This document shows positions 8,648 to 22,420 of a DNA stretch of 64,000 nt, piece after piece (positions within the stretch are counted from its first letter, which is position 1; every line of letters begins with the position of its first letter). The stretch covers positions 1 through 64,000 of the forward strand of contig CAMPEJ010000009.1 in NCBI GenBank assembly GCA_946800325.1. The letters are read 5' to 3'. The translations under genes and the position numbers were made by a program. The notes below the pieces were generated by a model. The model made no database searches and had not been told where the DNA came from. It saw nothing but the letters and a program-made list of their open reading frames with translations. This stretch comes from Luzula sylvatica. Its lineage: Eukaryota; Streptophyta; Magnoliopsida; Poales; Juncaceae.

Positions 8648-11600
8648 AAAGAACAAACAGATTGTTTTGAATCGAAAAACAAACTTTCTTAGTGTTTGTA
8701 AATTTTGGTGAAATGTTATGTGGTAAAAGATACGATTCGAATGATCTACAAATATGTTATTTGAACTCCCCAAAGCATAAACAAATTGTTTTGAATCGAA
8801 AAACAAACTTTCTTAGTGTTTGTAAATTTTGGTGAAATGTTATGTAGTAAAAGATACGATTCAAATGATCTCAAAATACGTTATTTGAACTCCCCAAAGC
8901 ATAAACAGATTGTTTTGAATCGAAAATTAAACTTTCTTAGTGTTTGCAAATTTTTGTGAAATGTTATGTGGTAAAAGATACGATTCGAATGATCTCAAAA
9001 TACGTTATTTGAACTCCCCAAAGCATAAACAGATTGTTTTGAATCGAAAAACAAACTTTCTTAGTGTTTGTAAATTTTGGTGAAATGTTATGTGGTAAAA
9101 GATACGATTCGAATGATCTCAAAATATGTTATTTGAACTCCCCAAAGCATAAACAGATTGTTTTGAATCGAAAAACAAACTTTCTTAGTGTTTGTAAATT
9201 TTGGTGAAATGTTATGTAGTAAAAGATACGATTCAAATGATCTCAAAATACGTTATTTGAACTCCCCAAAGCATAAACAGATTGTTTTGAATCGAAAAAC
9301 AAACTTTCTTAGTGTTTGTAAATTTTGGTGAAATGTTATGTGGTAAAAGATACGATTCGAATGATCTCAAAATACGTTATTTGAACTCCCCAAAGCATAA
9401 ACAGATTGTTTTGAATCGAAAAACAAACTTTCTTAGTGTTTGTAAATTTTGGTGAAATGTTATGTAGTAAAAGATACGATTCAAATGATCTCAAAATACG
9501 TCATTTGAACTCCCCAAAGCATAAACAGATTGTTTTGAATCGAAAAACAAACTTTCTTAGTGTTTGTAAATTTTGGTGAAATGTTATGTGGTAAAAGATA
9601 CGATTCCAATGATCTCAAAATACGTTATTTGAACTCCCTAAAGCATAAACAGATTGTTTTGAATCGAAAAACAAACTTTCTTAGTGTTTGTAAATTTTGG
9701 TGAAATGTTATGTGGTAAAAGATACGATTCGAATGATCTAAAAATATGGTATTTGAACTCCCCAAAGCATAGACAAATTGTTTTGAATCGAAAAACAAAC
9801 TTTCTTAGTGTTTGTAAATTTTGGTGAAATGTTATGTAGTAAAAGATACGATTCCAATGATCTCAAAATACGTTATTTGAACTCCCCAAAGCATAAACAG
9901 ATTGTTTTGAATCGAAAATCAAACTTTCTTAGTGTTTGTAAATTTTGGTGAAATGTTATGTGGTAAAAGATACGATTCGAATGATCTCAAAATACGTTAT
10001 TTGAACTCCCCAAAGCATAAACAAATTGTTTTGAATCGAAAAACAAACTTTCTTAGTGTTTGTAAATTTTGGTGAAATGTTATGTGGTAAAAGATACGAT
10101 TCCAATGATCTCAAAATACGTTATTTGAACTCCCTAAAGCATAAACAGATTGTTTTGAATCGAAAAACAAACTTTCTTAGTGTTTGTAAATTTTGGTGAA
10201 ATGTTATGTGGTAAAAGATACGATTCGAATGATCTAAAAATATGTTATTTGAACTCCCCAAAGCATAGACAAATTGTTTTGAATCGAAAAACAAACTTTC
10301 TTAGTGTTTGTAAATTTTGGTGAAATGTTATCTAGTAAAAGATACGATTCTAATGATCTCAAAATACGTTATTTGAACTCCCCAAAGCACAAACAGATTG
10401 TTTTGAATCGAAAAACAAACTTTCTTAGTGTTTGTAAATTTTGGTGAAATGTTATGTGGTAAAAGATACGATTCGAATGATCTAAAAATATGTTATTTGA
10501 ACTCCCCAAAGCATAGACAAATTGTTTTGAATCGAAAAACAAACTTTCTTAGTGTTTGTAAATTTTGGTGAAATGTTATGTGGTAAAAGATACGATTCGA
10601 ATGATCTAAAAATATGTTATTTGAACTCCCCAAAGCATAAACAGATTGTTTTGAATCGAAAAACAAACTTTCTTAGTGTTTGTAAATTTTGGTGAAATGT
10701 TATGTAGTAAAAGATACGATTCAAATGATCTCAAAATACGTTATTTGAACTCCCCAAAGCATAAACAGATTGTTTTGAATCGAAAAACAAACTTTCTTAG
10801 TGTTTGTAAATTTTGGTGAAATGTTATGTGGTAAAAGATACGATTCGAATGATCTAAAAATATGTTATTTGAACTCCCCAAAGCATAGACAAATTGTTTT
10901 GAATCGAAAAACAAACTTTCTTAGTGTTTGTAAATTTTGGTGAAATGTTATGTGGTAAAAGATATGATTCAAATGATCTCAAAATACGTTATTTGAACTC
11001 CCCAAAGCATAAACAGATTGTTTTGAATCGAAAAACAAACTTTCTTAGTGTTTGTAAATTTTGGTGAAATGTTATGTAGTAAAAGATACGATTGAAATGA
11101 TCTCAAAATACGTTATTTGAACTCCCCAAAGCATAGACAAATTGTTTTGAATCGAAAAACAAACTTTCTTAGTGTTTGTAAATTTTTGTGAAATGTTATG
11201 TAGTAAAAGATACGATTCCAATGATCTCAAAATACGTTATTTGAACTCCCCAAAGCATAAACAGATTGTTTTGAATCGAAAAACAAACTTTCTTAGTGTT
11301 TGTAAATTTTGGTGAAATGTTATGTGGTAAAAGATACGATTCCAATGATCTCAAAATACGTTATTTGAACTCCCCAAAGCATAAACAGATTGTTTTGAAT
11401 CGAAAAACAAACTTTCTTAGTGTTTGTAAATTTTGGTGAAATGTTATGTAGTAAAAGATACGATTGAAATGATCTCAAAATACGTTATTTGAACTCCCCA
11501 AAGAACAAACAGATTGTTTTGAATCGAAAAACAAACTTTCTTAGTGTTTGTAAATTTTGGTGAAATGTTATGTGGTAAAAGATACGATTCGAATGATCTA

Positions 11601-13855
11601 CAAATATGTTATTTGAACTCCCCAAAGCATAAACAAATTGTTTTGAATCGAAAAACAAACTTTCTTAGTGTTTGTAAATTTTGGTGAAATGTTATGTAGT
11701 AAAAGATACGATTCAAATGATCTCAAAATACGTTATTTGAACTCCCCAAAGCATAAACAGATTGTTTTGAATCGAAAATTAAACTTTCTTAGTGTTTGCA
11801 AATTTTTGTGAAATGTTATGTGGTAAAAGATACGATTCGAATGATCTCAAAATACGGTATTTGAACTCACCAAAGCATAAACAGATTGTTTTGAATCGAA
11901 AAACAAACTTTCTTAGTGTTTGTAAATTTTGGTGAAATGTTATGTGGTAAAAGATACGATTCGAATGATCTCAAAATATGTTATTTGAACTCCCCAAAGT
12001 ATAAACAGATTGTTTTGAATCGAAAAACAAACTTTCTTAGTGTTTGTAAATTTTGGTGAAATGTTATGTAGTAAAAGATACGATTCAAATGATCTCAAAA
12101 TACGTTATTTGAACTCCCCAAAGCATAAACAGATTGTTTTGAATCGAAAAACAAACTTTCTTAGTGTTTGTAAATTTTGGTGAAATGTTATGTGGTAAAA
12201 GATACGATTCGAATGATCTCAAAATACGTTATTTGAACTCCCCAAAGCATAAACAGATTGTTTTGAATCGAAAAACAAACTTTCTTAGTGTTTGTAAATT
12301 TTGGTGGAATGTTATGTAGTAAAAGATACGATTCAAATGATCTCAAAATACGTCATTTGAACTCCCCAAAGCATAAACAGATTGTTTTGAATCGAAAAAC
12401 AAACTTTCTTAGTGTTTGTAAATTTTGGTGAAATGTTATGTGGTAAAAGATACGATTCCAATGATCTCAAAATACGTTATTTGAACTCCCTAAAGCATAA
12501 ACAGATTGTTTTGAATCGAAAAACAAACTTTCTTAGTGTTTGTAAATTTTGGTGAAATGTTATGTGGTAAAAGATACGATTCGAATGATCTAAAAATATG
12601 GTATTTGAACTCCCCAAAGCATAGACAAATTGTTTTGAATCGAAAAACAAACTTTCTTAGTGTTTGTAAATTTTGGTGAAATGTTATGTAGTAAAAGATA
12701 CGATTCCAATGATCTCAAAATACGTTATTTGAACTCCCCAAAGCATAAACAGATTGTTTTGAATCGAAAATCAAACTTTCTTAGTGTTTGTAAATTTTGG
12801 TGAAATGTTATGTGGTAAAAGATACGATTCGAATGATCTCAAAATACGTTATTTGAACTCCCCAAAGCATAAACAAATTGTTTTGAATCGAAAAACAAAC
12901 TTTCTTAGTGTTTGTAAATTTTGGTGAAATGTTATGTGGTAAAAGATACGATTCCAATGATCTCAAAATACGTTATTTGAACTCCCTAAAGCATAAACAG
13001 ATTGTTTTGAATCGAAAAACAAACTTTCTTAGTGTTTGTAAATTTTGGTGAAATGTTATGTGGTAAAAGATACGATTCGAATGATCTAAAAATATGTTAT
13101 TTGAACTCCCCAAAGCATAAACAGATTGTTTTGAATCGAAAAACAAACTTTCTTAGTGTTTGTAAATTTTGGTGAAATGTTATGTGGTAAAAGATACGAT
13201 TCGAATGATCTAAAAATATGTTATTTGAACTCCCCAAAGCATAGACAAATTGTTTTGAATCGAAAAACAAACTTTCTTAGTGTTTGTAAATTTTGGTGAA
13301 ATGTTATGTGGTAAAAGATATGATTCAAATGATCTCAAAATACGTTATTTGAACTCCCCAAAGCATAAACAGATTGTTTTGAATCGAAAAACAAACTTTC
13401 TTAGTGTTTGTAAATTTTGGTGAAATGTTATGTAGTAAAAGATACGATTGAAATGATCTCAAAATACGTTATTTGAACTCCCCAAAGCATAGACAAATTG
13501 TTTTGAATCGAAAAACAAACTTTCTTAGTGTTTGTAAATTTTTGTGAAATGTTATGTAGTAAAAGATACGATTCCAATGATCTCAAAATACGTTATTTGA
13601 ACTCCCCAAAGCATAAACAGATTGTTTTGAATCGAAAAACAAACTTTCTTAGTGTTTGTAAATTTTGGTGAAATGTTATGTGGTAAAAGATACGATTCCA
13701 ATGATCTCAAAATACGTTATTTGAACTCCCCAAAGCATAAACAGATTGTTTTGAATCGAAAAACAAACTTTCTTAGTGTTTGTAAATTTTGGTGAAATGT
13801 TATGTAGTAAAAGATACGATTGAAATGATCTCAAAATACGTTATTTGAACTCCCC
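8648..13855 (+). repeat. 42-mer higher-order repeat (5,208 bp), copy 1
   Basis: The diagnostic monomer with AAAGAACAAACAG (instead of AAAGCATAAACAG) starts at 8648, 11500, 13856, 16708 and 19064. The spacings are 2852, 2356, 2852 and 2356, exactly 23, 19, 23 and 19 monomers. This copy is therefore a 23-mer (8648-11499) plus a 19-mer (11500-13855). The 19-mer lacks the stretch carrying TTATCTAGTAAAAG and GATTCTAATG that is present near 10330, consistent with loss of four monomers. A second marker, ACTCACC, at 11865 and 17073 gives the same 5,208 offset. Similarity to the same pattern extends left to about 8.1 kb. Confidence 0.9.
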
Positions 13856-16800
13856 AAAGAACAAACAGATTGTTTTGAATCGAAAAACAAACTTTCTTAG
13901 TGTTTGTAAATTTTGGTGAAATGTTATGTGGTAAAAGATACGATTCGAATGATCTACAAATATGTTATTTGAACTCCCCAAAGCATAAACAAATTGTTTT
14001 GAATCGAAAAACAAACTTTCTTAGTGTTTGTAAATTTTGGTGAAATGTTATGTAGTAAAAGATACGATTCAAATGATCTCAAAATACGTTATTTGAACTC
14101 CCCAAAGCATAAACAGATTGTTTTGAATCGAAAATTAAACTTTCTTAGTGTTTGCAAATTTTTGTGAAATGTTATGTGGTAAAAGATACGATTCGAATGA
14201 TCTCAAAATACGTTATTTGAACTCCCCAAAGCATAAACAGATTGTTTTGAATCGAAAAACAAACTTTCTTAGTGTTTGTAAATTTTGGTGAAATGTTATG
14301 TGGTAAAAGATACGATTCGAATGATCTCAAAATATGTTATTTGAACTCCCCAAAGCATAAACAGATTGTTTTGAATCGAAAAACAAACTTTCTTAGTGTT
14401 TGTAAATTTTGGTGAAATGTTATGTAGTAAAAGATACGATTCAAATGATCTCAAAATACGTTATTTGAACTCCCCAAAGCATAAACAGATTGTTTTGAAT
14501 CGAAAAACAAACTTTCTTAGTGTTTGTAAATTTTGGTGAAATGTTATGTGGTAAAAGATACGATTCGAATGATCTCAAAATACGTTATTTGAACTCCCCA
14601 AAGCATAAACAGATTGTTTTGAATCGAAAAACAAACTTTCTTAGTGTTTGTAAATTTTGGTGAAATGTTATGTAGTAAAAGATACGATTCAAATGATCTC
14701 AAAATACGTCATTTGAACTCCCCAAAGCATAAACAGATTGTTTTGAATCGAAAAACAAACTTTCTTAGTGTTTGTAAATTTTGGTGAAATGTTATGTGGT
14801 AAAAGATACGATTCCAATGATCTCAAAATACGTTATTTGAACTCCCTAAAGCATAAACAGATTGTTTTGAATCGAAAAACAAACTTTCTTAGTGTTTGTA
14901 AATTTTGGTGAAATGTTATGTGGTAAAAGATACGATTCGAATGATCTAAAAATATGGTATTTGAACTCCCCAAAGCATAGACAAATTGTTTTGAATCGAA
15001 AAACAAACTTTCTTAGTGTTTGTAAATTTTGGTGAAATGTTATGTAGTAAAAGATACGATTCCAATGATCTCAAAATACGTTATTTGAACTCCCCAAAGC
15101 ATAAACAGATTGTTTTGAATCGAAAATCAAACTTTCTTAGTGTTTGTAAATTTTGGTGAAATGTTATGTGGTAAAAGATACGATTCGAATGATCTCAAAA
15201 TACGTTATTTGAACTCCCCAAAGCATAAACAAATTGTTTTGAATCGAAAAACAAACTTTCTTAGTGTTTGTAAATTTTGGTGAAATGTTATGTGGTAAAA
15301 GATACGATTCCAATGATCTCAAAATACGTTATTTGAACTCCCTAAAGCATAAACAGATTGTTTTGAATCGAAAAACAAACTTTCTTAGTGTTTGTAAATT
15401 TTGGTGAAATGTTATGTGGTAAAAGATACGATTCGAATGATCTAAAAATATGTTATTTGAACTCCCCAAAGCATAGACAAATTGTTTTGAATCGAAAAAC
15501 AAACTTTCTTAGTGTTTGTAAATTTTGGTGAAATGTTATCTAGTAAAAGATACGATTCTAATGATCTCAAAATACGTTATTTGAACTCCCCAAAGCATAA
15601 ACAGATTGTTTTGAATCGAAAAACAAACTTTCTTAGTGTTTGTAAATTTTGGTGAAATGTTATGTGGTAAAAGATACGATTCGAATGATCTAAAAATATG
15701 TTATTTGAACTCCCCAAAGCATAGACAAATTGTTTTGAATCGAAAAACAAACTTTCTTAGTGTTTGTAAATTTTGGTGAAATGTTATGTGGTAAAAGATA
15801 CGATTCGAATGATCTAAAAATATGTTATTTGAACTCCCCAAAGCATAAACAGATTGTTTTGAATCGAAAAACAAACTTTCTTAGTGTTTGTAAATTTTGG
15901 TGAAATGTTATGTAGTAAAAGATACGATTCAAATGATCTCAAAATACGTTATTTGAACTCCCCAAAGCATAAACAGATTGTTTTGAATCGAAAAACAAAC
16001 TTTCTTAGTGTTTGTAAATTTTGGTGAAATGTTATGTGGTAAAAGATACGATTCGAATGATCTAAAAATATGTTATTTGAACTCCCCAAAGCATAGACAA
16101 ATTGTTTTGAATCGAAAAACAAACTTTCTTAGTGTTTGTAAATTTTGGTGAAATGTTATGTGGTAAAAGATATGATTCAAATGATCTCAAAATACGTTAT
16201 TTGAACTCCCCAAAGCATAAACAGATTGTTTTGAATCGAAAAACAAACTTTCTTAGTGTTTGTAAATTTTGGTGAAATGTTATGTAGTAAAAGATACGAT
16301 TGAAATGATCTCAAAATACGTTATTTGAACTCCCCAAAGCATAGACAAATTGTTTTGAATCGAAAAACAAACTTTCTTAGTGTTTGTAAATTTTTGTGAA
16401 ATGTTATGTAGTAAAAGATACGATTCCAATGATCTCAAAATACGTTATTTGAACTCCCCAAAGCATAAACAGATTGTTTTGAATCGAAAAACAAACTTTC
16501 TTAGTGTTTGTAAATTTTGGTGAAATGTTATGTGGTAAAAGATACGATTCCAATGATCTCAAAATACGTTATTTGAACTCCCCAAAGCATAAACAGATTG
16601 TTTTGAATCGAAAAACAAACTTTCTTAGTGTTTGTAAATTTTGGTGAAATGTTATGTAGTAAAAGATACGATTGAAATGATCTCAAAATACGTTATTTGA
16701 ACTCCCCAAAGAACAAACAGATTGTTTTGAATCGAAAAACAAACTTTCTTAGTGTTTGTAAATTTTGGTGAAATGTTATGTGGTAAAAGATACGATTCGA

Positions 16801-19063
16801 ATGATCTACAAATATGTTATTTGAACTCCCCAAAGCATAAACAAATTGTTTTGAATCGAAAAACAAACTTTCTTAGTGTTTGTAAATTTTGGTGAAATGT
16901 TATGTAGTAAAAGATACGATTCAAATGATCTCAAAATACGTTATTTGAACTCCCCAAAGCATAAACAGATTGTTTTGAATCGAAAATTAAACTTTCTTAG
17001 TGTTTGCAAATTTTTGTGAAATGTTATGTGGTAAAAGATACGATTCGAATGATCTCAAAATACGTTATTTGAACTCACCAAAGCATAAACAGATTGTTTT
17101 GAATCGAAAAACAAACTTTCTTAGTGTTTGTAAATTTTGGTGAAATGTTATGTGGTAAAAGATACGATTCGAATGATCTCAAAATATGTTATTTGAACTC
17201 CCCAAAGTATAAACAGATTGTTTTGAATCGAAAAACAAACTTTCTTAGTGTTTGTAAATTTTGGTGAAATGTTATGTAGTAAAAGATACGATTCAAATGA
17301 TCTCAAAATACGTTATTTGAACTCCCCAAAGCATAAACAGATTGTTTTGAATCGAAAAACAAACTTTCTTAGTGTTTGTAAATTTTGGTGAAATGTTATG
17401 TGGTAAAAGATACGATTCGAATGATCTCAAAATACGTTATTTGAACTCCCCAAAGCATAAACAGATTGTTTTGAATCGAAAAACAAACTTTCTTAGTGTT
17501 TGTAAATTTTGGTGGAATGTTATGTAGTAAAAGATACGATTCAAATGATCTCAAAATACGTCATTTGAACTCCCCAAAGCATAAACAGATTGTTTTGAAT
17601 CGAAAAACAAACTTTCTTAGTGTTTGTAAATTTTGGTGAAATGTTATGTGGTAAAAGATACGATTCCAATGATCTCAAAATACGTTATTTGAACTCCCTA
17701 AAGCATAAACAGATTGTTTTGAATCGAAAAACAAACTTTCTTAGTGTTTGTAAATTTTGGTGAAATGTTATGTGGTAAAAGATACGATTCGAATGATCTA
17801 AAAATATGGTATTTGAACTCCCCAAAGCATAGACAAATTGTTTTGAATCGAAAAACAAACTTTCTTAGTGTTTGTAAATTTTGGTGAAATGTTATGTAGT
17901 AAAAGATACGATTCCAATGATCTCAAAATACGTTATTTGAACTCCCCAAAGCATAAACAGATTGTTTTGAATCGAAAATCAAACTTTCTTAGTGTTTGTA
18001 AATTTTGGTGAAATGTTATGTGGTAAAAGATACGATTCGAATGATCTCAAAATACGTTATTTGAACTCCCCAAAGCATAAACAAATTGTTTTGAATCGAA
18101 AAACAAACTTTCTTAGTGTTTGTAAATTTTGGTGAAATGTTATGTGGTAAAAGATACGATTCCAATGATCTCAAAATACGTTATTTGAACTCCCTAAAGC
18201 ATAAACAGATTGTTTTGAATCGAAAAACAAACTTTCTTAGTGTTTGTAAATTTTGGTGAAATGTTATGTGGTAAAAGATACGATTCGAATGATCTAAAAA
18301 TATGTTATTTGAACTCCCCAAAGCATAAACAGATTGTTTTGAATCGAAAAACAAACTTTCTTAGTGTTTGTAAATTTTGGTGAAATGTTATGTGGTAAAA
18401 GATACGATTCGAATGATCTAAAAATATGTTATTTGAACTCCCCAAAGCATAGACAAATTGTTTTGAATCGAAAAACAAACTTTCTTAGTGTTTGTAAATT
18501 TTGGTGAAATGTTATGTGGTAAAAGATATGATTCAAATGATCTCAAAATACGTTATTTGAACTCCCCAAAGCATAAACAGATTGTTTTGAATCGAAAAAC
18601 AAACTTTCTTAGTGTTTGTAAATTTTGGTGAAATGTTATGTAGTAAAAGATACGATTGAAATGATCTCAAAATACGTTATTTGAACTCCCCAAAGCATAG
18701 ACAAATTGTTTTGAATCGAAAAACAAACTTTCTTAGTGTTTGTAAATTTTTGTGAAATGTTATGTAGTAAAAGATACGATTCCAATGATCTCAAAATACG
18801 TTATTTGAACTCCCCAAAGCATAAACAGATTGTTTTGAATCGAAAAACAAACTTTCTTAGTGTTTGTAAATTTTGGTGAAATGTTATGTGGTAAAAGATA
18901 CGATTCCAATGATCTCAAAATACGTTATTTGAACTCCCCAAAGCATAAACAGATTGTTTTGAATCGAAAAACAAACTTTCTTAGTGTTTGTAAATTTTGG
19001 TGAAATGTTATGTAGTAAAAGATACGATTGAAATGATCTCAAAATACGTTATTTGAACTCCCC
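13856..19063 (+). repeat. 42-mer higher-order repeat (5,208 bp), copy 2
   Basis: This copy has the same order of variant monomers as copy 1: a 23-mer at 13856-16707 and a 19-mer at 16708-19063. The TTATCTAGTAAAAG variant reappears near 15537, in the 23-mer only. Copy 1 and copy 2 look near-identical in the stretches I compared, far closer than neighbouring monomers are to each other. A third start at 19064 follows the pattern to about 19.9 kb and then departs from it: the CGTCATTTG variant found in earlier copies is replaced by CGTTATTTG near 19917. Confidence 0.9.
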
Positions 19064-20380
19064 AAAGAACAAACAGATTGTTTTGAATCGAAAAACAAAC
19101 TTTCTTAGTGTTTGTAAATTTTGGTGAAATGTTATGTGGTAAAAGATACGATTCGAATGATCTACAAATATGTTATTTGAACTCCCCAAAGCATAAACAA
19201 ATTGTTTTGAATCGAAAAACAAACTTTCTTAGTGTTTGTAAATTTTGGTGAAATGTTATGTAGTAAAAGATACGATTCAAATGATCTCAAAATACGTTAT
19301 TTGAACTCCCCAAAGCATAAACAGATTGTTTTGAATCGAAAATTAAACTTTCTTAGTGTTTGCAAATTTTTGTGAAATGTTATGTGGTAAAAGATACGAT
19401 TCGAATGATCTCAAAATACGTTATTTGAACTCACCAAAGCATAAACAGATTGTTTTGAATCGAAAAACAAACTTTCTTAGTGTTTGTAAATTTTGGTGAA
19501 ATGTTATGTGGTAAAAGATACGATTCGAATGATCTCAAAATATGTTATTTGAACTCCCCAAAGCATAAACAGATTGTTTTGAATCGAAAAACAAACTTTC
19601 TTAGTGTTTGTTAATTTTGGTGAAATGTTATGTAGTAAAAGATACGATTCAAATGATCTCAAAATACGTTATTTGAACTCCCCAAAGCATAAACAGATTG
19701 TTTTGAATCGAAAAACAAACTTTCTTAGTGTTTGTAAATTTTGGTGAAATGTTATGTGGTAAAAGATACGATTCGAATGATCTCAAAATACGTTATTTGA
19801 ACTCCCCAAAGCATAAACAGATTGTTTTGAATCGAAAAACAAACTTTCTTAGTGTTTGTAAATTTTGGTGAAATGTTATGTAGTAAAAGATACGATTCAA
19901 ATGATCTCAAAATACGTTATTTGAACTCCCCAAAGCATAAACATATTGTTTTGAATCGAAAAACAAACTTTCTTAGTGTTTGTAAATTTTGGTGAAATGT
20001 TATGTGGTAAAAGATACGATTCGAATGATCTCAAAATACGTTATTTGAACTCCCCAAAGCATAAACAAATTGTTTTGAATCGAAAAACAAACTTTCTTAG
20101 TGTTTGTAAATTTTGGTGAAATGTTATGTGGTAAAAGATACGATTCCAATGATCTCAAAATTCGTTATTTGAACTCCCTAAAGCATAAACAGATTGTTTT
20201 GAATCGAAAAACAAACTTTCTTAGTGTTTGTAAATTTTGGTGAAATGTTATGTGGTAAAAGATACGATTCGAATGATCTAAAAATATGTTATTTGAACTC
20301 CCCAAAGCATAGACAAATTGTTTTGAATCGAAAAACAAACTTTCTTAGTGTTTGTAAATTTTGGTGAAATGTTATGTAGT

Positions 20381-22420
20381 AAAACATACGATTCAAATGA
20401 TCTCAAAATACGTTATTTGAACTCCCCAAAGCATAAACAGATTGTTTTGAATCGAAAATCAAACTTTCTTAGTGTTTGTAAATTTTGGTGAAATGTTATG
20501 TGGTAAAAGATATGATTCAAATGATCTCAAAATACGTTATTTGAACTCCCCAAAGCATAAACAGATTGTTTTGAATCGAAAAACAAACTTTCTTAGTGTT
20601 TGTAAATTTTGGTGAAATGTTATGTGGTAAAAGATACGATTCAAATGATCTCAAAATACGTTATTTGAACTCCCCAAAGCATAAACAAAATATTTTGAAT
20701 CGAAAACCAAATATTCTTAGTGTTTGTAAATTTTGGTGAAATGTTATGTAGTAAAAGATACGATTCAAATGATCTCAAAATACGTTATTTGAACTCCCCA
20801 AAGCATAAACAGATTGTTTTGAATTGAAAAACAAACTTTCTTAGTGTTTGTAAATTTTGGCGAAATGTTATGTGGTAAAAGATACGATTCGAATGATCTA
20901 AAAATATGTTATTTGAACTACCCAAAGCATAGACAAATTGTTTTGAATCGAAAAACAAACTTTCTTAGTGTTTGTAAATTTTGGTGAAATGTTATGTGGT
21001 AAAAGATACGATTCGAATGATCTAAAAATATGTTATTTGAACTCCCCAAAGCATAGACAAATTGTTTTGAATCGAAAAACAAACTTTCTTAGTGTTTGTA
21101 AATTTTGGTGAAATGTTATGTGGTAAAAGATACGATTCGAATGATCTAAAAATATGTTATTTGAACTCCCCAAAGCATAAACAGATTGTTTTGAATCGAA
21201 AAACAAACTTTCTTAGTGTTTGTAAAGTTTGGTGAAATGTTATGTAGTAAAAGATACGATTCAAATGATCTCAAAATACGTTATTTGAACTCCCCAAAGC
21301 ATAAACAGATTGTTTTGAATCGAAAAACAAACTTTCTTAGTGTTTGTAAATTTTGGTGAAATGTTATGTGGTAAAAGATACGATTCGAATGATCTAAAAA
21401 TATGTTATTTGAACTCCCCAAAGCATAGACAAATTGTTTTGAATCGAAAAACAAACTTTCTTAGTGTTTGTAAATTTTGGTGAAATGTTATGTGGTAAAA
21501 GATACGATTCGAATGATCTAAAAATATGTTATTTGAACTCCCCAAAGCATAAACAGATTGTTTTGAATCGAAAAACAAACTTTCTTAGTGTTTGTAAATT
21601 TTGGTGAAATGTTATGTAGTAAAAGATACGATTCAAATGATCTCAAAATACGTTATTTGAACTCCCCAAAGCATAAACAGATTGTTTTGAATCGAAAAAC
21701 AAACTTTCTTAGTGTTTGTAAATTTTGGTGAAATGTTATGTGGTAAAAGATACGATTCGAATGATCTAAAAATATGTTATTTGAACTCCCCAAAGCATAG
21801 ACAAATTGTTTTGAATCGAAAAACAAACTTTCTTAGTGTTTGTAAATTTTGGTGAAATGTTATGTAGTAAAACATACGATTCAAATGATCTCAAAATACG
21901 TTATTTGAACTCCCCAAAGCATAAACAGATTGTTTTGAATCGAAAATCAAACTTTCTTAGTGTTTGTAAATTTTGGTGAAATGTTATGTGGTAAAAGATA
22001 TGATTCAAATGATCTCAAAATACGTTATTTGAACTCCCCAAAGCATAAACAGATTGTTTTGAATCGAAAAACAAACTTTCTTAGTGTTTGTAAATTTTGG
22101 TGAAATGTTATGTGGTAAAAGATACGATTCAAATGATCTCAAAATACGTTATTTGAACTCCCCAAAGCATAAACATAATATTTTGAATCGAAAACCAAAT
22201 ATTCTTAGTGTTTGTAAATTTTGGTGAAATGTTATGTAGTAAAAGATACGATTCAAATGATCTCAAAATACGTTATTTGAACTCCCCAAAGCATAAACAG
22301 ATTGTTTTGAATTGAAAAACAAACTTTCTTAGTGTTTGTAAATTTTGGTGAAATGTTATGTGGTAAAAGATACGATTCGAATGATCTAAAAATATGTTAT
22401 TTGAACTCCCCAAAGCATAA
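20381..22420 (+). repeat. 12-monomer (1,488-bp) repeat spacing
   Basis: The rare word GAAAACCAAATATTC occurs about 20702 and 22190, and AAAACATACG after GTAGT occurs at 20381 and 21869; both offsets are 1,488 (12 x 124). GAATTGAAAAAC recurs at the same offset (near 20822 and 22310). About 0.5 kb is clearly paired in this way. The monomers between are alternating GTGGT/GTAGT types with ATAGACAAATTG. Confidence 0.8.
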
